In this document: positions 45,993-56,611 of the stretch, in pieces
How the letters are laid out: every line of letters starts with the position of its first letter
Numbering within the stretch: the stretch's first letter is position 1
NCBI GenBank assembly: GCA_008508345.1
Contig: QNGE01000412.1
Coordinates: forward strand, 193,324-257,323
DNA: 64,000 bases
From: Paragonimus westermani
Taxonomy: Eukaryota > Platyhelminthes > Trematoda > Plagiorchiida > Troglotrematidae
Direction: 5' to 3'
Notes under the pieces: model-generated
The model's database searches: none
What the model was told of the DNA's origin: nothing
Seen by the model: only the letters and a program-made list of their open reading frames with translations
Program-made: the position numbers and the translations under genes

Positions 45993-48456
45993 TACCTTTA
46001 GTTTGTCCATTTTCAGTCACCAATGCGTACTGCTTCTCAGACCAACGTTACTGTTCAAGCGCTAAAGCGCTTCCGCAGGCGTGTTTTAGCAGCCACGTTT
46101 TATCGACCATGGGCCCAGGTGATCAAAACACTGGGTCAGTGGGGCCGAGCTACCTGACTTTAAGTACGTGTACACCCCCGTGGCGGTTAACCTGGATGTG
46201 AGTACACCGGTATTTTGTACCCATTCCTTCTCCCGACTCGGTTAGAAGGCCTGTTCGTTAGGCAAGCCCCTTGCTTCGGACTGCGTACTTTGTAGCCGGG
46301 TCTACACTATTGTAACCATTACTAGGTGTTGGCGTTCGAGCACGCATCTTGAGTACTACGAATTCCAGCGCCGTACAAACGGTCTATGGCCCATCGTCTG
46401 TCCTCTAGTATAGTAAACTATTCCATCGATACCCTTCGAGCGATTGTTGTTTGTTCACTAAAGCCATAAAGGTCTCCGCTTGTAGTGCCCCAGTGTCCTT
46501 CAAAAGGTATGCATCGCCCTTCTGTCCGTTACACGCTGTAATCTTTTCAACTTCTGACATCTAATCATCCGCATCTGCCATCGAAGCTGACCACCGTAAC
46601 TTCACGTTATGTCCAAGTCACTGCACCAATGTAGAGAGAAGTCGTTCACTGAAGGAGGATTCACATTCTAATTTACGCATACCTAAGCCAAATGTGCGTA
46701 CGCCATTATAAACAGGATTACCAGTTCACAACACAGCGAAGTCTCTCGTTAATCACCTTATGCACTTCTGTTTGGTTGCATACGTAGGCAGAAGCCTCCT
46801 GTCTTGAATTTCTGTTTGTCATTTTCTCGACTGCTGGACTGACTTCACTCGGTGGTGGCTCGTTTGAGGTCTGGTACAGTCCACGAACCATCAGCTGCAG
46901 ACGCGAATATTACCCAACAGATAAGTTGAGGTACCCCATTGACTGTTGGAATAATCGCGAATCCGAGTTGGTCAACCATCACAGTGGGTCACCTGTCTCC
47001 TTGATTACCCAGTGAAGTGAAATCTAACGCTAGCACGTGTCCACGTCTTCACGGTTCGGACTTCAAATAAGAGTGGAAAATAGAGCAATTCCGAACCACA
47101 AAACTTTCCCGGAGAAGTGTGCTGACATAGTTCGTATCTCGGAATTCGGATTTACAATAACCCTCATGATCAACTCACCAATCGTTTTTGATAGGAATTT
47201 AATTATCTGACAGCAGATATTTTATCCTGTCATTGTCCAACAGTTGATGGCTTACTAACGCTGCGCCAGCCCAAATCAATTAAAATAACGTCCGAAGCAG
47301 TCATACGTATGCCCATACAGTTCGGATTTAGTTAACGCGTCTTCCAAGGTGTGGTTTGCACTCATTTCATAAGTCTTCGCTATTTTCTTTCGACCCGGAG
47401 GTGGCTTGTGATAGTGACGCATACTCTTCCTTATTGCTGACGTCACCAATAGCAAATAAAGTGACAAACTTTGAAGGAATTTTGCCAAAAGCATGGTTCC
47501 AATAGCGCTTGCAAATTTATTTTCCCTTTTGTCCATATTGTTCGACTACAAGATGAATGAAGTGGACGACAAACCTATTACCGTTCGTTCGTCAACTGAC
47601 TTGTCTTTCTTTTTGAAATATGAAAAAAATTGTGATTTTTCAGTCAGAACGGCTTGGTTGCATTGTTCACTAAGTTGTGGGTAGAATCACATTGTCAACT
47701 CAAGTCGTGATTGTATGCTGACATCCTTTGATATCGTTGCAATCCCGAGGCACTTGGAAAGTAGCTCATCAACACGTATATATCTGGAACGACCAGCCTT
47801 TCTGTTGCCTACAGATATCTTGAACACCCGTCTACAAGAAAGCTTTCACAATCATGATTTCTCTGCTACTGTTAGATTTGCCCCCTTGAATTTCTTCCCT
47901 TCATTTTAACTTCTAAAATTCCAATGAGAAAATAATTGTCATTTCTACATACCCGACAACCTACTAGGATTATATGTCCCTTGACTACACCAGTGAACAA
48001 CTACCCAGTCCGACATGAGTCACCGATGATCATATAGTCCTATTCAGAGCGATGTACAATATAGTTACCATGCTAGGGAACTCAATGAGAGAAACACGGA
48101 AACGAAAATAAGACGGATGCACGTTAAAACCGTGGTGACAGTTTCCATCTTATTTGGAAATAGCTTTCTTCTCGCCCTAAGCTTAGGGCTGTCGTGGATT
48201 CCAACGTGGGCTGACTGAGAAATCCGGATGGAATAATCAAGACTCCTGACCGCTTGGTGAATTCCGTGTGGCAGTGCGTTGGTTGGGTGACAGAGCCCCG
48301 GTATGATATTTCTGAGGTACTGGCGTGACCTCGTGGCTCATCCAGTTTAGCGTTTACCCAGATCGGGCACACTGTTTCCCGTCGGATCCAACCGAAGTCC
48401 AGATTTTTCGTATTCGGGTCATACTTACCCTGTACGACCAAAAATCAGCTGGTAAC
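45993..48456. other. No firmly supported gene; GC-richer patch after the SINE
   Basis: After TTTGTCCATTTTCAG (ending 46016) a plus-strand frame opens and reads TNVTVQALKRFRRRVLAATF. A GTGATC site near 46118 is a weak donor, so this may be an exon or part of an old repeat. The sequence to about 46440 is GC-richer than its surroundings. See 47276-47536 for a separate candidate. No repeats shared elsewhere were found. Confidence 0.27.
47276..47536 (-). CDS. Candidate small secreted or membrane-anchored protein
   Basis: This complete minus-strand frame of 86 codons has two possible starts. From the second Met (residue 15) it reads MLLAKFLQSLSLYLLLVTSA, a good signal-peptide shape (a Lys near the start, hydrophobic core, small residues at the end). 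A basic, proline-containing part with HYHKPPPGRKKIAKTYEMS follows, then a C-terminus with one Cys and aromatic residues. The Gly-Arg-Lys-Lys site is where a prohormone convertase could cut and leave an amidated peptide, so a neuropeptide precursor is one possibility. No known peptide family is matched, and a chance frame is also possible. The plus strand overlaps with an unrelated frame at 47493-47684. Confidence 0.25.
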   Translation of the reverse strand: MDKRENKFASAIGTMLLAKFLQSLSLYLLLVTSAIRKSMRHYHKPPPGRKKIAKTYEMSANHTLEDALTKSELYGHTYDCFGRYFN

Positions 48457-48684
48457 CCGTAAACCAAGCGCTAACAGCTGTCACATGGAAGCGTGGGCGC
48501 AAAACGAAGGCATGAGCATGCAATCCGCATGCATACCGAAAGCCTTGACTGGGCGATCACATGACCGGTCAGCGGGAGACGCGTTGAACAAGCTCAGATT
48601 CGCCAGGGCAAGCAATGCCTCAGCACACACGCACTTGGGTGCACACAGTCACGTCCGTCCAGACGGCCAGAGAGCACTGCGGAA
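48457..48684 (+). repeat. Dispersed repeat, copy 2 (partner at 1409-1615)
   Basis: This is the better preserved, GC-rich copy. Blocks shared with copy 1 include GAAGCG(T)GGGCGCAAAACG, GGCGATCACATGACCGGTCA and CACACAGTCACG. The GC-rich sequence continues upstream to about 48120, where a minus-strand frame (48124-48441, 105 codons, with GWIRRETVCPIWVNAKLDEP) covers most of it. The element may therefore be longer, with coding or LTR sequence. No retroelement domain is recognised. Confidence 0.6.
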
Positions 48685-50169
48685 TTAAGGCTGCAACAGG
48701 TCTCCTCTACATATTATCTAATTTTAAGTGTCACCAATTAATAACGAAAGGTACTGCCTTCATTCCAGTTTACTGGTTTATGTACACCTGTCAGGAAACT
48801 GTGACATCCGTTGTTACAGCTTTAACACTATCCCAAGGTGGTTACGGTTTTCACATGCACGTAGACTTTTGGTTAACCTACCGTGAAAAAATGAACTGAT
48901 CTCAAGTTTTACCATGGTTAAGGCTTAGCAGTAGAATGAATTCTTGTCCACGCCTGTGTTTGCTCTCCAAGGCGTGAAACTGAGGTGAATCGTTTAAATT
49001 AATTTTTGATATTCGTGATCTTCAAAGTCAGTTGTATAGAACAGGCAATATTCCTTATACTAAAAACGGCTGCTTTGCCCTGACGTCCATAACAGGAAAT
49101 AACCGACTGGGTTGAACGAGGAAGGCATCTTCTCTCCTTCCAAGAATATGCGGCCAGCTGATCACTGTCTGAGTGAAATGATGACTGAACTTCCAGACAG
49201 AATGACATACGTATACTGTACTCTGCATGCGGCGATGATGAGCATGTTTGTCTCACAATCAGTGTTTTCTTTCGAGGGAGTCAGGTTAAAAGTTAAACTG
49301 AATGCAAAAGTTTTAATCAGGTTTTGTCGGTGTACAGTTTGTAAAAATCATTACAACCAACTTTCAATTATGACCCTAGAAAGGACGCAACACCAAGATT
49401 GTTTTATTAAGTAAATAGAAACGTATTACATAGCCTTCTATTCAACTCGAAGAAAACTAGTTCACTCATATTATACGGTTTTCATGATGCTAGCAGTTTT
49501 GTGATAATGATTTTTCGCAGATAAGACAGTATTGGTGTTAACAGTTTTATCCAGGATTGCACTTGTGGTTTTTCTGCCAACCTCTCCGGTTTCTAAAGCG
49601 AATGGTCCAGCTACCTACGATAGTTTGGATTCACCCACCCATTTTAATTACTCTTTGTTTAAAAAAATACGCTTACTTTAATCATGCGTTTATGGACTAT
49701 GTTTGGCTGAAAAATAGTAAACTTCCAGATGATACTTCGAAGTCTGACTGACCAAGACTTGCTAAAATTTCAGTCGGAAATCCCAGGACTACTTCTATGT
49801 CTAGCTTTCAGAAAAATAGCGGCAGTTCCACGAATATGTGGAGTAGCTGTTTACCTGCGCTTGATCAAAGTGAAGTCACATTTCTACCGATTCTGTACAG
49901 TGCAATGAACAATTGCTTAGGTAAACGGATAGTTTAGTGTTAAGTAGACAGAAATCAACAGTCTGATCTTTTCAAGTGGCTTTTTGCTGAATTTCATTGA
50001 AATTAGCCCTGAAGAATGAATGACGAGCTTATTATAACACATGTTGCACGGTAAAAAAAACCTGGCATCAAGGTGCAACAAGAAACCATTCGAAGTTCGT
50101 CAGATATACTCTGAACTCCATCAAACGTCTCTTGCATGTTTAAATAGAACGTGCACGATGGAGCTCGAG
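48685..50169. other. No supported gene
   Basis: Frames at 48615-48899, 49112-49414 and 49557-49751 (plus) and 48999-49256 (minus) have no family and no paired splice signals. No repeats. Confidence 0.3.
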
Positions 50170-50245
50170 ATCCTCCGGCTAACCTCGTACATAGGATGCA
50201 AATGTTGAGAGACGTCGGTTCAAATCTAGAATGTAGGCAGGTGAC
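50170..50245 (+). mobile_element. Possible tRNA-like SINE remnant
   Basis: GGTTCAAATC at 50217-50226 fits a B box and is preceded by CTCGTACATAGGATGCAAAT and GTTGAGAGACGTC, a layout like the anticodon-to-T-loop part of a tRNA. An A box is not clear and no cloverleaf could be drawn, so a functional tRNA is unlikely. Confidence 0.3.
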
Positions 50246-52901
50246 AGTCTCCAGACCATATGACTAAATAGTCGTTATGTTGGTTGCAACAGTAACATGC
50301 ACCAAGATGGATTGAATGTCCAGCGTAGTTGGTTATCGATTGACAGAGTGAACAAAATTGATCGTTACTAAGATTCAAAACGTATTAGTGATTACTATCT
50401 GCATTAGAGAAACTTGACTGAAACGTAACTTCAATCCTGATGCGTGATGCTGCTGTCGGTGTGTTGCTTGCTCACACCCCGACTGCCTACATATGAGAGC
50501 CATCACTCTGTACCCTATGAACGTACATTTTTGCGATCAAAGTGCAGTTGAATGGACTGTCGATAAATTAATTCGCACAAGTTGCTCTAAAGTCACAGTC
50601 TTCGGTTTTAACCACTCTTTTTCCATTTCATGGAACTTGGTAAACTGGATCTGATCACAAAAGGGATTCCACAGATCTCCAGGATTTGTGCAAAACTTCA
50701 AGATTATGCGTTCATGATAGCATTCTCAGAAAGAAGTCTTGTGAACCAATGGTTTTTATGAACACTCATTTGTGCTTTCTAGCGTAAACTACAACACGGG
50801 GCTCGGTCGTGTCATAAATCAGAACGCAAGGCAATCGTAACGAGAGTGACCTAGTGTGTATGCAATCTGCCCTGCAGACGTACACAAGGGACTGAATCAG
50901 TGAACGACCTAACAATTAAAACAATCACAGTCGCGATGTATCACGCGAGCGTTAGTAGCCAATCGAATACGAGGTGAACGTTTTGGCCTTGTAAAGGATA
51001 TACACACACACAACACCGGGTTTGCAAAAATGTGTGATTTACCCCCCTCCCTTAGTTGTGTGTTATTCACAAAACTTCCTGTAACCCCGGTAACGCGACA
51101 GCTTTGTCTACTGGATAATTTTCTAAACTGCCATCTGACGCATATTCGTTGCATTGGCGTGCCAGGTATTCAGGAAACAGACAAAAGTAAGGCCAGCTGT
51201 CGACCACTTTGGTGATGGGTGCCGAGCAAACAGTTTTCATTCATTAATTTCGACACAAGTTAATTTATACTGTTTGGTTGAAGATATAACTATGGAGGTG
51301 AGGCAGATCGCAGTTTAGCCTGCTTCACAAGTTATTCGGTAGAAGTTGTGTTATTTTGTCCAGCATATGGTGAAATGTCGTAGTTCTCCTGGAAAGACAA
51401 TTGCAATCCACGTCAAACTAACTAGCAACCACAGATTAATGGTTGGCGTTACATCCCAATGGCCATACAACAATTAGACAATTAAAACCAAATCATTCCA
51501 AAGCGGAACAGTAATTCCAGAGACAAAATGAATGGTGCATTCAGATAAATGACAAGATAACAGTTTTTGATGGGCATAAGTGAAATGTATTGAGTGCACA
51601 TTGGAACACTGCTAGAATATCAGATATGGACAGGCGACTGAATCACGTACTAAGAGTTGAACGAAACTGAACTAACCAGTCGATCGACATCGAGAAGAAG
51701 AAAAGGACCGGTTGAACATAGCTGGTTTTAAACCAATCAAAGCTATAGGCTTGAAGTAAAGCGCATATAACAGTATTGCTGCTGACCCTAAACTAGCTGT
51801 CCATGTCATTGTAGAACGTGGTTCGATATAAACACAATGTACTAGTCAGACAGACGACATCACGATTGATCCTTCGTATTGACAATCCACATTGGTCATT
51901 AAACGATTCTCCTATGTTGCAGTCTGTGCAGCAATGATGTTCATTAGATCACCACAACTTTCACTGTCCCAAAGTTCAAGTTACTGTTTGCTAGCTAAAT
52001 AAGCAGGCCTCTTTGCGTCCGTCCCGAGACGCTGTTGATTACTGCTCAAAATTGTGACTGATGTTCTTTTGAAGAGGCGCTCAGACCAATCACTGTATTG
52101 CCGGCCTCTTAATATAGACAACTGTTGTCAACAAGAAGTTAAATGTGGTTTTGGTGTCGACGTTAAACAAAAGCTTTGTAGAGATAGGGTGTTCTCCACT
52201 ACTGGCGTTTAGAGCTAGCATGAGATTATCCAGCCAGCTGGTCGTAGATCATTTCCTCAAAAGTAATCCGAACTGCTGTCGAGCATGCACCAGCGAAGTA
52301 GTCAGAGACCTTTAGACTTGAAAGAATAGCATAGATGTGAAGTGTGCTGTTATTGATAGAAGAAGTTGTCTATGTTTGTATCCAATGCAGGCGATGTCCT
52401 CAGGTTGACAGAGCTGATAGCACACTCAAAGGTTCTGTCCAGGCTTTCCAACGTTCCGTTGGAATACGTTGGAATACTGGAAGCTGTGTGCAAGTCTGTG
52501 AGGCTCATAAAATCTAGCCAGGTTTTTATTTCAATGGTAGAGAAATGTATTACGTTCGCGGTTAGAAAAATCGAAATTGTGCCCAGCCAGGCGAATTCAC
52601 TCCACCATGACTGTGACAGCATGGATGATGAAGATGGTGCTAGTCAGGAATGCGCCAGACCAGAATTGGTTGGCGTGGTTCTCGTTGAGGGACGGTTCGA
52701 AATAATCTGCATGTAACTCCTACCACGACGTATAGTTCACAAGTTTAGAAGTTCAGCACTTAGTTCACGATTTGGTTGCAAACACTGAACAAGAGCAAGT
52801 TACTCGATATATTTGTAGATAGAAAACAGGAGCCTAAATTCATATAATTAGTGATAAATTTAAAACATTGAGTCCGTCTGAGCCATTTGAATAGAATAGT
52901 C
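50246..52901. other. No firmly supported gene; one two-strand open region
   Basis: At 52350-52716 both strands are open for more than 90 codons. The plus reading follows an acceptor-like TTTGTATCCAATGCAG (ending 52390), contains GVVLVEGRFEIICM at the end and has an acidic patch (DSMDDEDGAS). The minus reading contains SIPTYSNGTLESLDRTFECA. One or both are chance. The rest holds nothing recognised. Confidence 0.25.
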
Positions 52902-52905
52902 ATAA
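52902..52905. repeat. Left 4-base target-site duplication (ATAA)
   Basis: ATAA immediately before the TG end of the solo LTR, repeated at 53436-53439. Confidence 0.5.
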
Positions 52906-53353
52906 TGTGGTGGATTGCCAGGTCGGGGGTGCGAGTTTTCGAACGCTCGGCCGAATACCTCAACGTGGGAGGGAGTTACGTTCGAAAACCTGCCGCGATC
53001 GGATCAAGGACAACGTGCGCGACCGGATGAGTCATCGCTCGACTAGATCGGACCAACGGGCGAGGCAGGGCAGGCGAAATACGACAGACGGCCAGATCGG
53101 AGGCGTGGTTTTTCCAACATTCAGAGGAACATCTCGACACGATGTTGGGATACGGTCAAGGCCAGCACTGGGTGGATGGCGGACAGCACGAGCAGCCGGA
53201 CGAGCCAACGCGCAACGGAATCGGACAAACAGACGAGGAATGGCAAGCGAAAAACCCTCCGATAGAAGGCACCGGTCACGCACGTAAACCGGTTAGAAGT
53301 GCACACGACGTGTGAACGGAAACCGGGGGGTGCTGCGGGTTGGAATTGCGACT

Positions 53354-53359
53354 TATAAA
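53354..53359 (+). promoter_or_regulatory. TATA box of the solo LTR
   Basis: TATAAA about 80 bases from the LTR end, in the position expected at the U3/R boundary. Confidence 0.55.
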
Positions 53360-53397
53360 CGAGAGAGCGCGCGTTGCATGTGACTAGCGGTTTGGAC

Positions 53398-53403
53398 AAT
53401 AAA
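53398..53403 (+). terminator. Poly(A) signal of the solo LTR
   Basis: AATAAA followed by GATTGTGCTTTATTGG, in the R/U5 position. It starts 44 bases after the TATA box, so R must be short. Confidence 0.55.
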
Positions 53404-53435
53404 GATTGTGCTTTATTGGACGCCTTCTCGCTACA

Positions 53436-53439
53436 ATAA
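53436..53439. repeat. Right 4-base target-site duplication (ATAA)
   Basis: ATAA directly after the CA end of the LTR. Confidence 0.5.
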
Positions 53440-53576
53440 GACACAAATTACGATACGAATTCATTCCGCCTACTCTTCAGTCGTAAACGTGTGACTAGTA
53501 TGAGAACAAAACCAAAAAGACTCAAATGAAACTATTGAGGGTACACATCGGGTTGGATCGTGATTAGTACTCAAGA

Positions 53577-54085
53577 CTAAACCCAGGGTAAACAAGCCTT
53601 GACAGTTATTTGTTTCTGTGCGCATAGAGCCGGCTGTCGACGACTGATCAAAAATGCTTCCATATACATGAGAATTTGCGGGTTGTGAGCGTTTGTCAAG
53701 ACCTTAACCGAGGATGCGATATTGAGACTGTAACCTGTGGTTACCAAGTGCCTTGCAATGGATCGACTAGCGTTTCGCCCTCGCTGAGTGTCGCTCGTTA
53801 GTGGGTGAGTCAGCGCACCTCTCAATCACTTTGGGTTATGCTCGTAGGCCATGGTTTTAAGCATTCTTTCTGTTCTACCATTGTGGGTATTTCCTCAAAT
53901 GTGAGGAAATTGACAGGTACAATGGCTGCTAAAAAATGGATTTCCTTTTTGACTGGATGTATAGGTAACTTAGTCGCCTATGAGAGCAGGACAAGCCCTG
54001 CTGCATTATACACACATTTCAACGCAACGTTGATCATCTTTCCAAAGGTGTTCATCGGATATGACCTTCAAAGGAGAGTGACTTA
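53577..54085 (-). pseudogene. Penelope-like element remnant: end of RT linker and GIY-YIG endonuclease
   Basis: On the minus strand the translation gives, in order: KCVYNAAGLVLLS (the segment between reverse transcriptase and endonuclease), a cysteine-containing strand in a shifted frame, GNTHNGRTERMLKTMAYEHN (the position of the YVGRTER...R..EH motif), ASRSIARHLVTTGYSLNI (the S-I-x-RHL-x-x-TG block), MYMEAFLISRRQPALCAQKQ and finally ACLPW just before a stop. This is the C-terminal GIY-YIG domain of a Penelope-like retroelement, ending where intact copies end. Two or three in-frame stops and at least one frameshift show it is dead. The invariant Tyr-Val of the second motif reads His-Asn. The reverse-transcriptase core is absent, so the copy is 5' truncated. 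It lies 140 bases from the solo LTR. Confidence 0.8.
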
Positions 54086-56404
54086 TGTAACGCGCAACCG
54101 AAACCAGCGAGCGCGCACGAATTGAATTTGAGTTGTGTGACGGGGCGTGCTGCTGTGTTGTCGGTGCCGTTTTAGGTTACGTTTGTGTAAGTCGTGTGCA
54201 TGGCTTACTGGGCCTTCGGCTCATGTTTGTTCGTACTGTTTCTGTTTCCAGAACTGTTGTTCGAACCCCTACCTCGGAAGAGCGTTGTCCCCTGGTGCGT
54301 CCACGTTGCCCGAAGGTAGGTCCGCGAAGTCACGGGCATCCAGAGTAGAGTCGGCTGGCCTGCATCTTACATTTGGACAGTTTTTTAGGTGCCCAGAGTA
54401 CCAGTCATGATTCAGTCCGATTTTACCTTTAATAGTTCCATGTAGGTCTTGCTGGCTTTGTTTTCTTACTGGCCACCTGTTTACGACTGACGAGTATGCG
54501 AAATGAATTCACATCGTAATTTGGGTCTTCGGACTATTCTACTCAAAGTAATGATAAGCAAATCAAGATGATAAGAATGAATGTTACACCGTCTTTCACC
54601 ACGAATGATGATCGTTCACTTTGATTAAAGAACGCGGTTCAATATAAGCGCATTGAACGAACCCAACACACGACGTCGCAGTCAAACCACTGTTCAGGTG
54701 GTCTTCATTGATCAACTGTCCACACGACTACTTCGGTCAAAAAGTGTTAAAAATTGGGCATCTAGCTTTCTAGATAATCAGTCACACGGCCGAATTTCCT
54801 GTGACCAAACAATGATGTTCTGCGAACAACCAAGACTTTCATCAACAAACATTTCCAATACATTCGGGCTAGGCGTGCAATGTATATCGGATAAGTTATT
54901 CACCTCTGTATTCCTAATCACTGATGTCAGCTTACATTGCACTGGCTACCTGATGGTTGTTCATTTGACCAGTGGTCAATATGCCTAACCAAGCAGTGAA
55001 CGTCAGTTGGCTATGAGAGTGATAGAAAGAGGTACTGTTCGACACGTTCCAACCGTTTTCTAGAGTACGAATCACTTCCTACAAGTTCGATCGTTTACTG
55101 TGATAACATGATGCTACTACTGCATGAACCGCCCACTTCCCTTTATAAAAGTTTATAGGAATACATGGTAAACGATCCTTAAGTATTATTACGATGTACA
55201 ACATAATATACAATCGGACAACTAAGGAAGACTGCTGTTTAAGAAACCCAAATAACACCTCTCATATATGTGTGTAAAGTGTATTGGCCTCAAATAGGCC
55301 TATTCCATGTTTGCCGACGTTCACCGACAGATATTCCCTCACGTAGCTTGTTGGTGGATTTTGGTCATTAAGACGCGATAGTGATCGCTTACGTGACCTT
55401 TGTCAACTGCTTATAATTCATACACTTACAACTACTCACTCATATATGGCAATACTTTGCTCAATGGTTCTCAATATGAGTAGCTCGTGATACGCTTTTG
55501 AGTCTCACTCATCAACACATGCTATTGAACATATATGTTTTTATGTTGATGCTGGGAGCTCTCTTCGCTTCTTTCTGTCTACATTTGTATAGTAATCGTA
55601 TATCGATATGAGCCACAGGTATATTGTTCCTCGTACTAATGATAATAATCAGTAACGTGACGCTCAACGTTCCACCATAAAGTTGCCGTAAGTTGTATGA
55701 ATGAAGTTCTCATAGCTGACGTGAAGTAGTATGGTTTCGAACAGCTGGTCACATGACTAAGATGGATGAGAGCTTTGAATAATCTGCGAGAAATTCGAGT
55801 GAAGCCACATTCAACCGAATAGAAATCCTATAGAGGACGGTTTTTGTTTTCTCGCTAGTTTATGTAAACAGGATTGCAATGTGTGCACTGTTCCAGGTGC
55901 TTTCGTTAGTAATTACGAATCCATCATAAGCTACCATTTTACCCTATAGGCCAACCGGACATCCTTATCACAAGCTGTCAACTCCCATGGCATTCACCCC
56001 AAAAAGATCAACAACTCAACCAAGAATTTCCATCTCTGGTTAGCCTATGAACCACAATTTTATAACGCCACGCACTGTTCAAATGCTTGATATTCATATG
56101 TAAACCACCATCAGGTAATTCCTTGTCAGTTGTAGTCTTAGAAGGAAGGTGCGTTATTTCAAGGCTCACAATATCAAACTGGTGTAGCCACAGTTTTCCA
56201 GAGGAAACGCTAGTGGTTTAACTAAAATATACAAGGAACAGTAACTGTTTGTTTGACAAGTTCAGCTTTTTTAAAATATCCAACAGCTCTCTGCCATTGA
56301 GATAAATTGCAGTAAAATCGTAACGGTTAATAGAACCACGCAGGTAAGTTCTCATTGATAACCTAACAACTTGTGAACACAGCGAAGGGTGTGTAAAATT
56401 CTCA
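54086..56404. other. GC-rich block then featureless DNA
   Basis: The sequence at about 54090-54360 is GC-rich (for example GTGACGGGGCGTGCTGCTGT and GAAGGTAGGTCCGCGAAGTC), unlike its AT-leaning surroundings, and adjoins the Penelope-like remnant. It may be part of another transposed element. Plus-strand frames there (54133-54410) are not supported. From 54420 to 56404 nothing is recognised; the frame at 54653-54988 has no family. Confidence 0.3.
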
Positions 56405-56590
56405 TCATACTCGCCACAAATTTGTTGGAGAAAGGACTAGAGTGCACCCGATTTTGATGAAGTTGACAAGATCCATTACGATGTTCGCACACTGTTCGCA
56501 AACGTCCACCCAGGTTATTCCGCCATTGTTAACCGTGTGCTGCACAATGCCTGCAAATATTCTGGCAAGCAATTTTACGTGACCGACAAA
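56405..56590 (-). CDS. Candidate exon with a BH1-like stretch (Bcl-2 family?)
   Basis: The minus-strand frame reads FSEFVGHVKLLARIFAGIVQ, then HTVNNGGITWVDVCEQCANI and VMDLVNFIK. In Bcl-2 and Bax relatives, helix 4 has an F-[AR]-x-V pattern and is followed after about seven residues by the BH1 motif [DN]G-x-[IVF]-[NT]-W-[GR]-[RK]-[IV]. Here the spacing (gap-free against the Bax type) and the conserved Gly and Trp fit, but the diagnostic Gly-Arg after the Trp is Val-Asp. Upstream lies a pyrimidine/GTTGTT-rich stretch with an AG before FSE, and possible donors follow near the 3' end. If real, it would be an apoptosis regulator acting at the mitochondrial outer membrane. The other possibility is a chance match in a 68-codon frame. 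Confidence 0.25.
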   Translation of the reverse strand, partial: FVGHVKLLARIFAGIVQHTVNNGGITWVDVCEQCANIVMDLVNFIKIGCTLVLSPTNLWRV

Positions 56591-56611
56591 TTCACTGAAC
56601 TTGTCAACCAT

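Larger units (their letters stand above)
52906..53435 (+). mobile_element. Solo LTR of an LTR retrotransposon
   Basis: A 530-base GC-rich block starts TGTGGTGG and ends CTCGCTACA. The ends form the short inverted TG...CA pair (TGTGG against TGTAG) typical of LTRs. It is flanked by ATAA on both sides. Near the 3' end it carries TATAAA at 53354-53359 and AATAAA at 53398-53403, the order expected for U3-R-U5. No internal gag-pol sequence or second LTR is present, so it is a solo LTR left by recombination. A 4-base duplication fits Ty3/gypsy-type integration better than BEL or copia, which usually make 5. Long open frames inside it on both strands (53032-53283 and neighbours) are by-products of the GC-rich sequence. 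Confidence 0.7.

Noticed and set aside
50170..50245. Possible tRNA gene
   Set aside because: A B box is present, but no A box at normal distance and no pairing stems could be drawn.
53032..53444. Long overlapping open frames on both strands
   Set aside because: They lie wholly or partly inside the solo LTR and reflect its GC-rich, stop-poor sequence.
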